Notes under the pieces: generated by a model
Databases searched by the model: none
What the model saw: only the letters and a program-made list of their open reading frames with translations
Told to the model about the DNA's origin: nothing
Part shown: one piece after another, positions 12,506 to 25,230 of the stretch
Layout of the letters: each line of letters opens with the position of its first letter
Position numbering within the stretch: position 1 is the first letter of the stretch
Translations under genes and position numbers: made by a program
Assembly: GCF_008728515.1 (NCBI RefSeq)
Contig: NC_044988.1
Coordinates: 31,847,159 to 31,911,158 of the forward strand
Direction: 5' to 3'
DNA length: 64,000 nucleotides
Source of the DNA: Papio anubis
Lineage: Eukaryota; Chordata; Mammalia; Primates; Cercopithecidae

Positions 12506-12669
12506 CCTGGAATTCAGCCAGACTAGAAAGGATCATGGTGAGACAACTGGTCAAACAGCTGCAGAGAGGAGCTACCCTCTCTGCTAAGAGAGCCGAACCC
12601 TCCTCCAGACACCCTGGCTACAGAGAGGAGCTACCCACTGTGGGTCTCCTCTGAGCTGTTCTTTTTCTC

Positions 12670-12675
12670 AATAAA
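12670..12675 (+). terminator. LTR polyadenylation signal
   Basis: AATAAA about 165 bp downstream of the TATA box, followed by a T/C-rich stretch ('ctcctcttcgttttgctcg'), as in the R region of ERV1 LTRs. Confidence 0.65.
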
Positions 12676-13399
12676 GCTCCTCTTCGTTTTGCTCGCCCTC
12701 CACTTGTCTGATTACCTCATTCTTCCTGTATGCAGGACAAGAAATCAGTACTCGCCATTCAGGGCTAAAAGAGCTGTGACACAAACATGGCTGAGACACA
12801 CCCTTTGCTCTCCATGTTGCAGGCAAAAAGAAGGAGAGAAGGGCTGCAGCCCTTTGGGGAGCCCAGACCTGGGAGCTCCTTGAGCCAGGTCTGTGACTCC
12901 CTCTTTGGAGCCTTGCAGTTCCTGGAAGGCTCTAAGCTTTTGGGCACTACTGTGCTCCCCAGTGCCAGCCGTGGAAGCTGCTTGTCGTGTGCCTTGTCCA
13001 GCTGTGGCCTTGCAGGGAGCCAGTGCCGCTGCTGGCAGCGGTCCTGCAGCAGCAGCTGGCATGCCTGGCTATGCGCAAAGACCGGACCCCATGCTTGCTC
13101 ACACACCCCTTGCCACTCTGCACCTGGCTTGCCCTTGGCATCCTGGGATCCAGGCTGGTAGTGTGAGCTGAACGCAGCCTGCCAGACTGAGTAAGCAGAA
13201 CAAAGCAAAACTCAGTCAAAGGTGCCACTGGCCACAGAGGTTTCTGGCTGGTGAAGCAACACCCCAAGGATCTCGTAATGGTAATGCACTTTTGCACCAG
13301 CACTCCCTTCATTCCCTGCCTCATTCTTCTTTCTCCTAATTCTTGTTTCACTGGAAATACACTTCTTAATAAAGTTGTAGTACATAAGCTTCACCTATA

Positions 13400-13665
13400 T
13401 ACTCTGTTGCCCAGGCTGGAGTGCAGTGGTATAATCTCGGCTCACTTCAACCTCCGCCTCCCAGGTTCAAGTGATTCTCTCTGCCTCAGCCTCCCAAGTA
13501 GCTGGGATTAGAGGTGCCTGCCACCACACCCAGCTAATTTTTGTTAGTAGAGATGGGGTTTCACCACGTTGGCCAGCCTGGTCTCAAACTCCAGACCTCA
13601 GGTGATCCGCCCACCTTGGCCTCCCAAAGTGCCGGGATTACAGGCGTGAGCCATTGCGCCAAGCC
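13400..13665 (-). repeat. Alu SINE, antisense, 3' part missing
   Basis: It starts within the right monomer at 'actctgttgcccaggctgga' with no poly(T), so the element's own 3' end is lost. It runs to the reversed head 'gccattgcgccaagcc'. AluS-like. Confidence 0.92.
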
Positions 13666-13669
13666 TTTC

Positions 13670-16600
13670 ATCACAATTTCTAGTGTTCTTGCTGATGGTT
13701 AATTAGGATACAGAAAGGTAGAAGGTGAAACATTGGGCTTTATGGCAACTGTGTGCTTGAAGTTTTGGAGCAATGATTATTACATGAATTGAGGAGTAGG
13801 CAAGCCTCTGTTGACAGCATTGCAAGCTTTGCAAAAAGAAAATTTTAATCTCAGAGCAGCAACTCCCAACTTAAGACACACTGTGAAATCCAGAGGGGCT
13901 TTCTAGCAGATTTAAAGAAATTCCTATCTCTTCGGTGATCCAAGACCTGCTGTGCTGAAAATCATGTATAGAATTTGACAAGCAGAAGCCACATCTTTGG
14001 AACTGAAACTGCTCCATCCCCCTACTCCAAATAAGACAGTAAAATGGTAATAGTAGAAGAGCTGCAGAGGAGATTGGATATACACTCTTGACAGATCTTA
14101 CGTATTAAAACTGTGGCCTTGACAGGGAAATGGTAGGGCCCTGAGACCTGCGGTTGGGATGATTGGGTGGGGAAAGCAGAGAAGCCTGAAATCTTTCCAG
14201 TTCCCCTGAATCTTTCAAGCCAGCAGAGGCAGAATTCTTTCCCCTTTTACCAGAGGAAAACAGCCTTGCTTAAAGACTATGCAACAACTTCTCCAAGAGC
14301 CTTTGCCTTGAAAGATGATTTTATTCTCTTCGAGATCTGCCTCATGATCACTCATTGCCTTCAGGCTAATAGTTTCTCATTGCTGTCAGGCCAAAAACTC
14401 AAGCCCAGCCAGAGCAGTAAACACAATTCCTATTCCAGAAGGAGATAATTTACATACCTAAAACACTGCAGAAGCCAAATAGTATTTTCTGCTAAGAACT
14501 AGGAAATATTGTATTAGAGTAGATTTTAAGTCCATAAAGAGGGCAGAATGTAAATGAGGAGAGAGTGTAACTCATTGAAATGGGGCACTCATAGATCCAG
14601 TGTTCTAACAAGACACCAGAAGTCCTAATAGTCCACTGGATGTCACTTTGAAACTTGGTCATCATGATGGCCTGCAGTCAATGAGGTGGAGATTTCAGAA
14701 CTTCTGCTGCATTGAGGAAGGGGTTAGAAGGCTCAGGGACATGGAAATGCTAGACGGATTGACTATGGAATACGTAAGAACATTCAACCTGACTGTTTTC
14801 TCAGAGCACAGGAAACTTTCCTTTTACAAGGTAATAGGGAAAAAAACTGGTTAGATAACAGTGGCATCTTTGAGAACCTTAGAGTAGCTGTCCTTGGTAG
14901 ATGAAAGATGGTGGTAGGTGATGTAGCCATTAAATTGTGCTCTGAATGAACACAATTTGAATGACATTTCAGAATGTCAGAGCAGGAAAGCAGTAATTAT
15001 CTGGCCTAGGCAAGAATGGCATAATTACTGTGTAAAAAGCTAGGGTAGCGTAGCAATCGGGCACCTTGACCTACAAGAACCTTTGGTGTTAATAGATCCT
15101 AGTGTTACTAGAGAGGTAAAATAGATGGAAAGTCAGCTAGGATAGTGCTCAATTTGTATAACAAAAAATGGCTAGCTCATGAGCAGAAGGATGATGTCAG
15201 CTGTCACAATGGAAATATTAAGTCCCTCCCCCAAATTCCAGATCCAAGTTGTCCAGACTTAAGTAGAGTCCCAGTCCTCTTGAGGAAGGACTCACTGCCA
15301 CCACAGGCACACACAGTGAACATTCCCCACTCCTTCTCCAGAGAGACCTGGGTTTCTATGACAAAGCAACCATGGTGAAGGAAGGATACCTCAATTTTTT
15401 GAGAAATGTTAGATAAGGAGTTTGAGCTTATATTGATACAAAAAAATCTAAAATGCCTCTGGTTAGTGAGGGCTATGGAGAATAGGTAGTAAGTGGAGTC
15501 TTGGACCAAGTCCATCTCACAGCGTATCCACTTGTTTCATGCAAACCCTATGATTATTTTCGTGGTCCCTGAATATGTAATTGGGATAGATATATTCAGC
15601 ATCTGGAAGAACCCTACACCATGGGTAACCTGGCCCATGAAGAAAGGGCTACTATGGTAGAAAAGTACAAGTAGAGGATCCATCCCGGAGATTTCATCAT
15701 CTTCAGGTAGGTAAAATTATCTTCTTCAATTTATGGATTGAAATTAATCTCAGAGAGATTAAATTAACTTGGCTAAGGCTTTACAGTTGGTAATTGCCAG
15801 AACCAAGAATTAAACATAGTTCCATCTGGATCTAGAGTCTGAGTCATCTGGCTTTTAACTACTACCTATTTTGTTTATGCTTTTATGTTCTATAACTGTA
15901 ATAAATGTAATAAAACAGTCTAGTTTAGTCTCAAGCTTCTTGACAATATTTGGCTGCACCTCTTAATAGATCCTATGTATATATTTTTCTTCATATGAGA
16001 ACCCATTTAAAATTGTATCTATAGGCTTTGGCATAAAAGCCCTGAGCCAATTATTTTCAATAATGCCAGAGGTACCCATCACATTAAGAAGAACAGTCGG
16101 GAATGATGATTCTTTATGATGAGCCTTACTCTCAGGAGATACTTCCCATCACCTTAATTAATGGGGCCCAAGGAATCATCATATAAAAGAAAATTATTAA
16201 TTTTGTAGGTGACTGCTACTAGCATCAGAATGTAGTAATTTGGTCTACTAAGAGAGAGTCTCATAATTGGTTATTTGGAAAGGATAAAGTTATATGGTTA
16301 TTGCAGACTGTATACTAAGATGAATTTCAGAGTTAAATGCAAAATTTAAAAAATGTCACATGGAAAAGTAAAAACTTTAAAAAAGGAAGTTAATGCCAAA
16401 TTCATGGGGGAGAGGGAAGGGGAGCTAAAAAATTACAAAGGAAAATAGAGAAACAATAAAAGATAATTATTGGTAGATCCAGCTACATAAAAAGTTTAAG
16501 TTGTTTTGTGGTCAAAATTATCACAAATAAAATTACAAGGCAAGCTGGAAATTCTGAAGAAAATACAACAGTTTTAATGTCCTTAATATAGACAGAATTT
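13670..16600. other. Intronic sequence, no confident feature
   Basis: No exon of the CARM1-like gene and no RNA gene was seen. 14900-15540 has the feel of an old retroviral internal region (a 77-codon frame at 15145-15378 without stops), but I could not name a family. Confidence 0.4.
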
Positions 16601-16609
16601 TTACAAATC

Positions 16610-17700
16610 AATGCATTCATCTTCTAATCATCAAAAATGTCTTCAGCAACTACCGTTAGCCAGGTTAGATGACAGGGCTATAGAAGTAAATGAAGCAGCC
16701 ACACTTAGGGAACTTGCAGTCTTATGGGGGATATAGACAATAAATAAGTAAAAACATATAACACAGTATATGGTGATAAGTGCTATAGAGAAAAATGAAT
16801 TGAGAAGTGTGGTACAGGCTTGCAGGAGGAAAGAGACTGCAGTTTGTAATCAATAGAAGGTTTCTCTGGGATGGTGGCATGTGAGCAAAGACCTGCAGGA
16901 GGTGAGAAAAGCCACTGGATTGTCTGTGTCTTGGGCAGAGCGAATGTCAGGGAGGCAGGAGCATGCCTGGTTTGTTCCAGGAGAAGCAAGGAGGCCAGCC
17001 AGTGAGGCCAGAGGGGAGAGAGAGTAAGAGAGGAAGTAGCAGGAGACAGAGTCAGAGGGGTAGCAGGGTAGGATCTAGATCATATACGGTCTTCCCAACT
17101 ATTATGAGAACTTTGGCTTTCACTATGCAGAAACAGGGAAGCCACTAAAAGACTTTATGCAGTGAAATAATATAATCTGAATTATGTTTCATCAAGAGCA
17201 TGGTTGTGGTTTAAAAAGAGGATTTAAGTTAGAAGGCTATTGCCAAGACTGTAGTAGACACAGGGGTGTTTTGTTTTGCAAAGGTGGGCAGTGGGGACAT
17301 GGTGAGGATCAGTAGCTTGCATTTAAGCATGTTAATTTTGAGATGCCCAATAGACATCCAAGTGTAGTTGTCAACAGCCGGTTGGACATCCAAGTCTGTG
17401 GTTCTGGGCAGAGGTCTGGGCTGGAGTTCTAACTATGCGAGTTGTAGACAGAAAGATGGTATTTATAGCCAAGAGACAGAATGAGATCAAGTAAGACAGT
17501 GAGTGTTGACAGAAAGGGGAAGACATGTAAGAAAGAAACCTGGAGTCACTCCAATGTTAAAGATTTGGGCCATGAGGAAGAATCAGCAAAGGAGACTGAG
17601 AAGTAGGGGCCAGAAAGGTAGGAGAAAAAACAGGTTCAGGCTTGAGAAGTGGAGCAAAGAGAGAGTCAACTGTGTCAAGTGCAGATAATAAGAAAATCAG
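16610..17700 (-). repeat. L2 LINE, antisense
   Basis: It carries the reversed L2 3' region: 'gacaataaataagtaaaaac', 'tggtgataagtgctatagag', 'gagatgcccaatagacatcc' and 'ggagactgagaagtaggggc'. In minus-strand frames, fragments such as VDSLFAPLLKPEP recall the L2 protein. Stops are frequent. Ancient. Confidence 0.8.
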
Positions 17701-18039
17701 GTGAGGACTGAAAACTGACTGCATCTGATGATCTTGTTTAGCCAATTAGTTGTTCCTTCATCTCTCAGCTGAGAGATCTCACCCAAACTTATTTTTTGCA
17801 CCACTCCCCAGCGTACATATCCACTTCTTTGCTTCTTCTGACAGAAATCATGCAAGCATTCACCACCTGTTTCCTGGATCAAAGCAACAAGAGACCCAAA
17901 TGCCAGTCGACTAATGCAGAAACCTCACAAAGGGAGAGGAATTAGAAGGAAAGCAAAGGCTGTGAATTTTGATAACTATATATTTTTAAAAATATTTTTG
18001 TGTTTGTTGACTAAAAATAATCGTTCAAATGCACCAGCT

Positions 18040-18680
18040 ATCAAAGAAATACAGATTAAAAATAAACTGGCCACCATTTTTTTTGCAAATCAAATTGGCA
18101 TTTTAAAAAGCATATCCCGTATGGGCAAGACTTAGCAGACATTCCCAAATACCACTGGTGGAAGTGTTAATTGGTAAAACTTTTCTAGAGGGCAATTTGG
18201 CAATATATAAGAATAATTTTTTATAAGTTCCTTCTTCACATTTTTTGGTCCAGTAATTCTGCTTTTAGCAATTTATCATATGGAAATAATCAGAATGTAC
18301 ACCAAAATTTATATGAAAGGATGTTCACTTTAGTGTTGTGTCTTATAGAATTTAGGATATATAATTCTATAGGATTCTATATTCTTATAGAATATTGAAA
18401 CCTTGGTGTGGTTTGTTATAGAATCTATAGGACTAAAATGGCAATTAAAATAATTTAATATTCAACATTGAAAACTGAGTTAATAAATTATGAGTCACAA
18501 AAGAAATACTCTTCAGTCAAATGTATGTAGACGATGTGAGAACATGTCAACAAAGTATTGTGAAAGTAAAAAAACAAAAAACAAGCTATAAAATGGTACT
18601 TTTGACTCTGTTTTTGTAAAGAAAGGATAGAAAAACTGGAACTATATCACCTAAAATCTTAATAATTATTTTCATGCATG
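18040..18680 (+). repeat. L1M 3'-ORF2 remnant
   Basis: 'ccactggtggaagtgttaat' followed by 'gagggcaatttggcaatata' resembles the L1 ORF2 end and 3'UTR of old mammalian L1. Highly decayed. Confidence 0.6.
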
Positions 18681-18694
18681 TTTGGGCATACTGA

Positions 18695-20055
18695 AGTTTT
18701 TATTCATTCAGAAACATTTACTGAGAGCCTACCCTGTGGCGGGCAGTGTTCTGGGTGCTTGGGATACATCCAGTGGAAACTGACAGCATTGCTGACCTTC
18801 CAGTGCTTACATTTTATCAAGAGGGATACAGACCATAGATAATAATAGGAACAGGTTATATATCTTTTAGGATGCTGTAAGTGTTAGAGAAAAAACATAG
18901 AATTGAAAAAGAAGGGTTGGGCATGGCATGGGTGCAATTGAAAATAGGATGGTCAGGGTAAATCTCATTGAGAAGGTAGCATTTGATAAAGACTTTATGG
19001 AGTTAAAGGAATTGACCATGTGAACATTGAGGAAAAAGTATTCAAAGGGGGAAAAAAACACAAAAAACCCTGCAAATGCAAAGGCCCTAACTTAGGAGCA
19101 TGCCTGATGTGTCTGAGAATCAGCACACAGGCCTGTGAAGCAGGACCCAAATGAACACGGGAGTAGGAAATGAGGCTAGAGAGTAACTGGGAGCCAGATT
19201 ATGGAGAAGCTCCTGCGAGGCTTTGGCTCTGTTGAGAACAGACAGGTAAGAAGCTATTGCAGTAATCTAGATGAGAGATGATGGTGTTGAGAAAAAGAGG
19301 AAACAGTGAATATAATAAAAATTGGTGTGATTCTGGATAGATTTTGAAAGTAGAACAAATATAATTACTTGATGGTTTGGATTCAGGAGATAAAGAAAGA
19401 GAGGCCTTCAAAGTTCTTGGCTTGAATGATGGAGAGGATAAAGTTATCAATTGAGACAGAAAAACTACCAGTACAGCAGGCTTTGGGTAGAAATTGGGAG
19501 ATGAGAAGTTGAATTTTGCACATGATAAATTTCTGCAAGGAGGGAACATCCAGGAGGAAGTTTACTAGGAAAACATCATGTTTGGAGGATACGTCTGCAC
19601 TGGAGAGGGACACTTGGGAACCATTAGCCTATGGATGGTATTTGTAGTTATGAGAATGGGTGAGCTCACCAAGGGAGCCTGCACAGAGAAGAGGTCCAAA
19701 CACTGCATCCTGGGACACTTCAAAACCAGGGGCTTATGAAGACAAGTAATAATGATAGCTGGTTGAGAAAGTGTCAGCAAGGGAGGAGAAAAATCAAAAG
19801 ATCATGAAGCAAAAACAGTGTTTCAAATGATGCCAGTAAATTAGATAAGTTGAGAAGTGAGAGTTGATCACTGGCATTAGCAATGTGGAGGTCAGGGCAC
19901 TGCTGACCTCAAAAAGAGTGGTTTTGGAGAAATGGCTCCAGTGAGAAATAGAAGGGGGGAGTTGGACACTGAGTATAGACAACCCTTCGGAGGAATTTTG
20001 CTGAAAGGGGCTTAGAGAGTTGGCCATGGCTGACTGGGAAAGCGACATCTAGAGA
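18695..20055 (-). repeat. L2 LINE, antisense, long copy
   Basis: It begins with the reversed L2 3' terminus ('ttcattcagaaacatttact', 'gggcagtgttctgggtgctt') and continues into the coding region. On the minus strand, the frame at 19199-19549 contains TIISHLDYCNSFLPVC, the conserved reverse-transcriptase C-terminal motif of L2/CR1 LINEs. About 1.35 kb, inactive. Confidence 0.88.
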
Positions 20056-21204
20056 AGATGATGTTTTCATTTTTTGTTTCTGTTTTTCATTTTTAGATGC
20101 AACAAATAGCAGCATGTTGGTATGTGGTAGAAAACTGAGCCAAACCGCTGTGATCATTAATATCCTCAAGTTAGTAAGATGGCAGCACATGGTATGCTTG
20201 GAAGGTCACACAAGGACTGCCTGGACGACAAACCTCTAGTTCATTGGTCTGGTCTATTCTGCTGCTTAAAATTCATAACCCTTTCATCTCTGCATTTCCT
20301 CAGGAGGTTATAATAAAAGTGTAATCATTTAGGGTCAGCATAATCTCACAGAGCAATGATTATCAAGGTAAAAGCTCCCCGACCATTCCCCTGCCCCACC
20401 CGACACGTGTATACACCAAGAAGCCATTCACCCCCATGGGAAAGCTTGTGGCTTAGAATCTCAGAATTGCAGATTCGACAAAACCACAAAATGCTCTGAA
20501 TCTGTGCTAGGAAAGCCTATTTTGCCAAAAAAAAAATGGAAAGAAAAATTAGCCATTTGACCCTACTCCTCAAAGAGCTTAGTAGCCCTGGAAACCAAAG
20601 TACTTCCTATTTGCTGCCCCTTCTCTAGGATTACAAAGAGAAAAACCCAGAAATCAACTTTGGACCTCTTTGTATTATAAGGCCCTGTATACCTCAGACC
20701 AAAGTCAAACCTTAAATTTGAGGATCCTGAACCTCCTGCAGGACATGCCTGTGCTCCCACACATGTAACATTCCAACACAGATGATATCTGCTCTCTTTC
20801 TCCCTCCCATGCTCCTTCCTTCCTTCTTCTTGTAAAAACTAGTTCTCAGAAAGGAATCCCAGAAGCAATGGTGGTTTAAAACTGGCAGGAGCTTTTGTAT
20901 CAGTTCCCATTTTACACATAAAGAAACTCAATCTCAGAGGGGTGAAGTGGGCCCAAAAGCCAACTGCCAATTAAAACTCCATAAATGTTTGATCAACTCA
21001 TTTATCAGGTGTACTGATTGATATGTTCTCTGTCAAAGTCAAGCCCTAACAGAAACCATAGCCAAGAATCAAAGAAGTGGATGGTGAAAAATGGGAAGAG
21101 AACAGCAGCAGGCAGGGGAGGATGTTGTTTTAGCAGTAGGATAGCTTTTTGGATGTTTGATATTGCATGAACAGCTCCTTGATTCACCTGTCTCTGATTT
21201 ATGA

Positions 21205-21430
21205 GTTGTGGTCTCAACTGGTGGCGATCCTGCAAGGGGACATTTGGCAATGTCTGGAGGGCATTTGTGGTTGTCACAACTCTGGGGGGAAGATGTGACT
21301 AACATCTAATAGGTAGAGACCAGGGATGCCGCTAAACATTCTACAGTGTACAGGATAGGTGCCTCACTGCCGCCGCCCCGCCTCCCCCTACCCAACAACA
21401 TACATATGACCCCAAATAGCAATAGTTTTA
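21205..21430 (+). mobile_element. MER20 (hAT-Charlie MITE)
   Basis: 'gggacatttggcaatgtctg', 'ggttgtcacaactctggggg' and 'agggatgccgctaaacattc' are the MER20 core in forward sense, nearly full length. It ends about 50 bases from the donor of the 21482-21572 exon, inside the 20-kb intron. MER20 copies are known as enhancers in endometrial cells; no activity can be inferred here. Confidence 0.9.
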
Positions 21431-21481
21431 AAAACTCTCGTTTCTTTGAAGGGAAAGGAAGGACGGAAAAAAGAACATTAC

Positions 21482-21572
21482 CAAAAATTGGCTCTGGAGA
21501 AGTGTTCCACATAGAGCTGTTCATCAGAAAAAGGGGCCAAGTGGATGTCGCTGAATGTCGGGAGCATCATTC
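21482..21572 (-). CDS. CARM1-like: CARM1-like exon (second of three)
   Basis: The exon is 91 nt, with acceptor gttttgctcatcag and donor TG|gtaatg. It reads GA, 29 codons, then TG. The peptide contains the segment DIHLAPFSDEQLY, matching CARM1 DVHLAPFTDEQLY, and ends in RANF, matching KANF. This is the start of the beta-barrel domain after the AdoMet-binding fold. About 10 of 29 residues differ from CARM1 as remembered, nearly all conservatively. It completes the Gly codon left open by the 25972-26149 exon and leaves two bases (TG) for the 1147-1228 exon. There is no stop or frameshift. A MER20 element ends about 55 bases beyond the donor. The donor is weaker than gtaagt but acceptable. Confidence 0.83.
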
Positions 21573-21892
21573 CTGATGAGCAAAACACAAGAGACCCAGA
21601 AGTCAGCTTCTGTCGCTTTCTGATTGAAGGCTGTACTCATCTGCCACCTGAGACCAATTCCATTCTTTTGCTTCAGTTATGACATGACAGGACAAAATAT
21701 AATTTTGTCTCAATGCAAGTATACAAAATTAGGCAGAAGAGTAGAGGGGCTATAGAAAAGAGTATCAAAGCAAGTCACAAAGCAATACAATGATAAAAGC
21801 TTGCAGAGACTTAGGCAAGCCTTTCAACCTGGCAGTTGCCTTCTCAGTTACTGGCTTTTTTTCCCCTTTCTGTTTGTCCTATGAATTCTGGA

Positions 21893-21893
21893 T

Positions 21894-21929
<36 letters not shown>

Positions 21930-21948
21930 TTTATTTATTCTCTTATTT
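21893..21948. repeat. (TTTA)n microsatellite
   Basis: About a dozen TTTA units with a single irregularity, in the 4.4-kb intron between the first two CARM1-like exons. Confidence 0.93.
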
Positions 21949-22479
21949 ATTGTAACAATAATTTAGCTTTAAAAATAATCAAAATCCCATCCTCCCATCA
22001 CATTATTATTCTCATTCTCAGACTTTGTCCATGTAGAATCAGATCGACCACCTGTCTTCTTAGGTGCTTTTGGGATTTATGTTTATATGGATGCTCGCCA
22101 ATCTTCATGCTGGGAAATACACATTTGTACTATTTCTTGGCATCCACAATCACTACAGGAAAGGTAGATTCTTCAGTGGGCAAATGAGCACCTAGATTGG
22201 CATGCCTGAAGTTGGGCCTTTCTGAGTAGGCAGACCTGATGATCAGCATTGTTACTCTTGCAATTTTAGGGAAAATCTTTTTATAGCCATTTATTAAATT
22301 GCACACGAAAGAAAGAGGAACTATTAACTATATTTCAGAAATAAGGCTGACTTAAGACACCAGAGACGCTGTCATAAAAACAACAAAAATAGCTAAAATT
22401 TCTCAGTTATGATGACCCTCTCATGTACTTTTCCAAGGGTTTCCCATGCATTAATTTATATAATTCTCATACCAAGATA

Positions 22480-22610
22480 AAGTGGGTTCTATTATTATGT
22501 CCATTTGATAAACAGGAAAACAGAGAAATTTAAGTTACTTGGTATCATAGAGTTAACAAATAGCAGAGCAAAATCCAGGGAGTGGAATCTCATCTGATAA
22601 TCAGTGCCCC
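22480..22610 (-). repeat. MIR fragment
   Basis: 'ccatttgataaacaggaaaa' and 'gttaacaaatagcagagcaa' fit reversed MIR sequence. Diverged. Confidence 0.6.
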
Positions 22611-22839
22611 ATCCTTAAACTATGTGGCTTTTCATATCTGTTAAAACAGGTTATTTTATTTGGGGTATTTTCAGAAGTGGTCAGGGGCAAAGCATGATCA
22701 TAACCTCATTCATATGTCCCCATCTAAATCTCAGGCATTGGTATCAAAACAATAATGATTGCTTGATGGTTTTTCAATTTCGAGACGATAGAAGGATATT
22801 AAATAACCTCAGAGAAGTAATATGTATCGCTGCTTGTGT

Positions 22840-23640
22840 AAACTTGGGAAGATTAGAGGATGATGTTATGAGCCTCAATCTAATAGGAATTCCAAGAATG
22901 TCAGATAAAATGGAGGGGAGAAAATCAAATGTAAAATATTTTGAAAATTCGAAGAACAGAAGAAAATCAGCCTCCTGATCAAACATATTCACTGAATTTC
23001 CAGCACAGGAACTTAAAAAAGATTCTCACTAGAACACTATAAATAAAAAGAAGATACTAAAAGCATCTAGAGGGGAAAACTTTGTTACTCTAAAGGAGCA
23101 GGAGTCAGAATGGCATTGACTTCTCAATAGCAAGATTTGCAGACAGAAACCAAACACAAAAACCAAAACACAAGCTTTAAAAATATTGATTAAAAATTGT
23201 TTTTAAGTAAAATTCTTGACCAAATAATAGCACAAGGACTTGATAAAAAGTAACTCCTCAAGCTCCTTTCCTGCAGAAGCTGGTAGAGAATATCCTTTGC
23301 TGAAATGATGTCGTAAACCAACAAAGAGGAAGACAAAAGGATGATGATGGAAAGTCAAAGTGTTGCTGTCATGCAATGGGGCTGCAGAACACTCAGTTCA
23401 TGTTGCTAGAGAAGGCCAGAGGACTACTGAATAGAGGGGGGCAACAGAGGAACACATATTGATGGCATCTGTCAGATCTATTGGAGCGTAGAAACACTTA
23501 ACCATGAATATATAAAAGCTAAGCTAATAAAAGAAACCAAGACAATTAACTCCGGGAAAAACAAAAGATTATATGAGAAAACATACATAAGTATACAGCA
23601 TCTACTCTACCATCTGACTCAGTATTCAACAATAGTTACA
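22840..23640 (+). repeat. HAL1/L1ME-type LINE remnant
   Basis: 'aaaatcagcctcctgatcaa', 'aaagaagatactaaaagcat' and 'ggagtcagaatggcattgac' follow the order seen in the ORF of HAL1/old L1 elements. Stops are throughout. Confidence 0.6.
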
Positions 23641-25049
23641 TTACATCATAACACTGTAAATGCTGATTCTTGATTTAACCGAATAATGATCTAGGCCTAT
23701 ATTTCTTTATGCTAAATTCTGAGATCTGAAAAGCAACAGATTTTTATAAGTTTGCGGCAGCATCATTTGATGGCAAAACCTGACCTGAACTAACACGAGA
23801 GTTTATTTGTAGTCTTCATTTATTCTTGGTATCAATATTCTTATGTTTTGTTGCAGGAATATAATGTGTTTCATTACAGAGTGTTGCCTCAGATCCCACT
23901 GGGAGAATTAAGTAGTACATGGTATGTGATCATATTAACTTTCAAAAGTCCTTCAGATGCTGAATTCTGAAACATATCTGGCCCTAAGGGTTGGGATAAA
24001 GGAACTGAGGACCTATCTAAATACATTGAGAGGATGGGGGTGGGGTAGGTGCATCAGGAAGGAAGGAGCTGCTATTCAGGAAAGCTGAATTCTCAAGCAG
24101 AGAGTGATGAGAATAGCAATGTAATCATCTTAGATAGGAATATGTAGGTAAATAATAGAAGAAACAACAGATAGAGTTGAAAGCAGTTGCCTTTGGGGAG
24201 CAGTCTGACGATAGAAAGAGGTGTGGCAGAAGACTACTATTTTTCATTATAAGCCTTTTTATTATTAATTGATGTTTTAAACTATGTCTTATTATGATGG
24301 AATATATAATTAGAAAAAAAATCAATCACCCTTCCCTGAGGAAGACATAGCCTAGAAAGCCAATAAAATCAGTATTCATTTCTACTTGCCTAGTTAAAGA
24401 TATATAGCCCAGTATAAAATGTCATATTCATTTCAAATATCCAGGGAAGATACCTAGATACTATCTAAATACTGAGCTTAAGAGGGGCTCAGGTGATACA
24501 TGTTAATTAACTACATTATAAATCTCATCATATAGAAGCACCTAACCATCTGAAAAAGTCCAGGAAAAAACCATACAAATTCTTCCTGGGGGCATTGAGG
24601 AGGAAATCCAAGCCACTTTGTACCTTCACTTTCATCTCCCACAGTTCAATTTTATCGCATACACACAAGGCTTCCAAGAGCATCCTGAGCTGTTTTACAG
24701 CAAGATTGCTAATGAAGTTCTTGACATCAGGTATACTTTGCCTGAGCTTATTTATTTATTTATACATGAATTTTCTTTCAGTGCCTATTTCTGAATTTTG
24801 AAGCATGTAGGAAATTATAAACTTCAAACTTCACTTAAATGCATGTTGGTACGTATGAGTTGCACAGTCGTTCACTATTTTGTTTTCATTGAATAGCAAG
24901 ATAGGGAGCTACAACATTGGTAATTTAGATAAATACAATTGGGGTAAGGAGCTGAAATTCTCATAAGATGCAACTTAAAATTGGCCAGTTAGCCCCGATG
25001 TCTTAATTGAAAACACCTGCTGTTGGAATGCGTCTACTTTCTCTGGTGA

Positions 25050-25225
25050 AGAGTGGAAAGCCAGTGTGTGCGCCAAAGTCATGAGTGTAGGCTTCAGGGT
25101 CAGATGGATGTAGGCTCAAATTCTTGGCCTGCCAATTGTTAGATGTCTGTTCTGCCAAGTTACTTTTCCTCATTGAGTCTCAGTTTTCTCTTTATAAAAT
25201 GGGATCATAACAATGCCCTCCGCTA
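25050..25225 (+). repeat. MIR SINE
   Basis: From 'gtaggcttcagggtcagatg' to 'cagttttctctttataaaat' and 'gggatcataacaatg' this follows the MIR layout in forward sense. Confidence 0.8.
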
Positions 25226-25230
25226 ACCCA

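Larger units (their letters stand above)
10985..13265 (+). mobile_element. Large GC-rich ERV1-type LTR (solo)
   Basis: This is a GC-rich, CpG-containing island about 2.3 kb long in AT-rich surroundings. A TATA-like ATAAAAA (12499-12505) is followed about 170 bp later by a polyadenylation signal AATAAA (12670-12675) in 'ctcaataaagctcctcttcg', the usual U3/R layout of ERV1 LTRs. A long U5-like region runs to about 13265 ('caacaccccaaggatctcgt'). The U5 resembles MER52/LTR12-class LTRs; I am not certain of the family. No gag, pol or env frame is present, so it looks like a solo LTR. It is antisense to the CARM1-like gene. Ends are approximate, and I found no clear target duplication. Confidence 0.7.

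Noticed and set aside
11004..13351. Many overlapping long frames on both strands in a GC-rich block
   Set aside because: High GC lowers stop frequency. The block has LTR signals (TATA, AATAAA) and no recognisable protein.
19199..19549. 116-aa minus-strand frame with SHLDYCNSF motif as a host gene
   Set aside because: It is L2/CR1-type LINE reverse transcriptase sequence in an old, broken copy.
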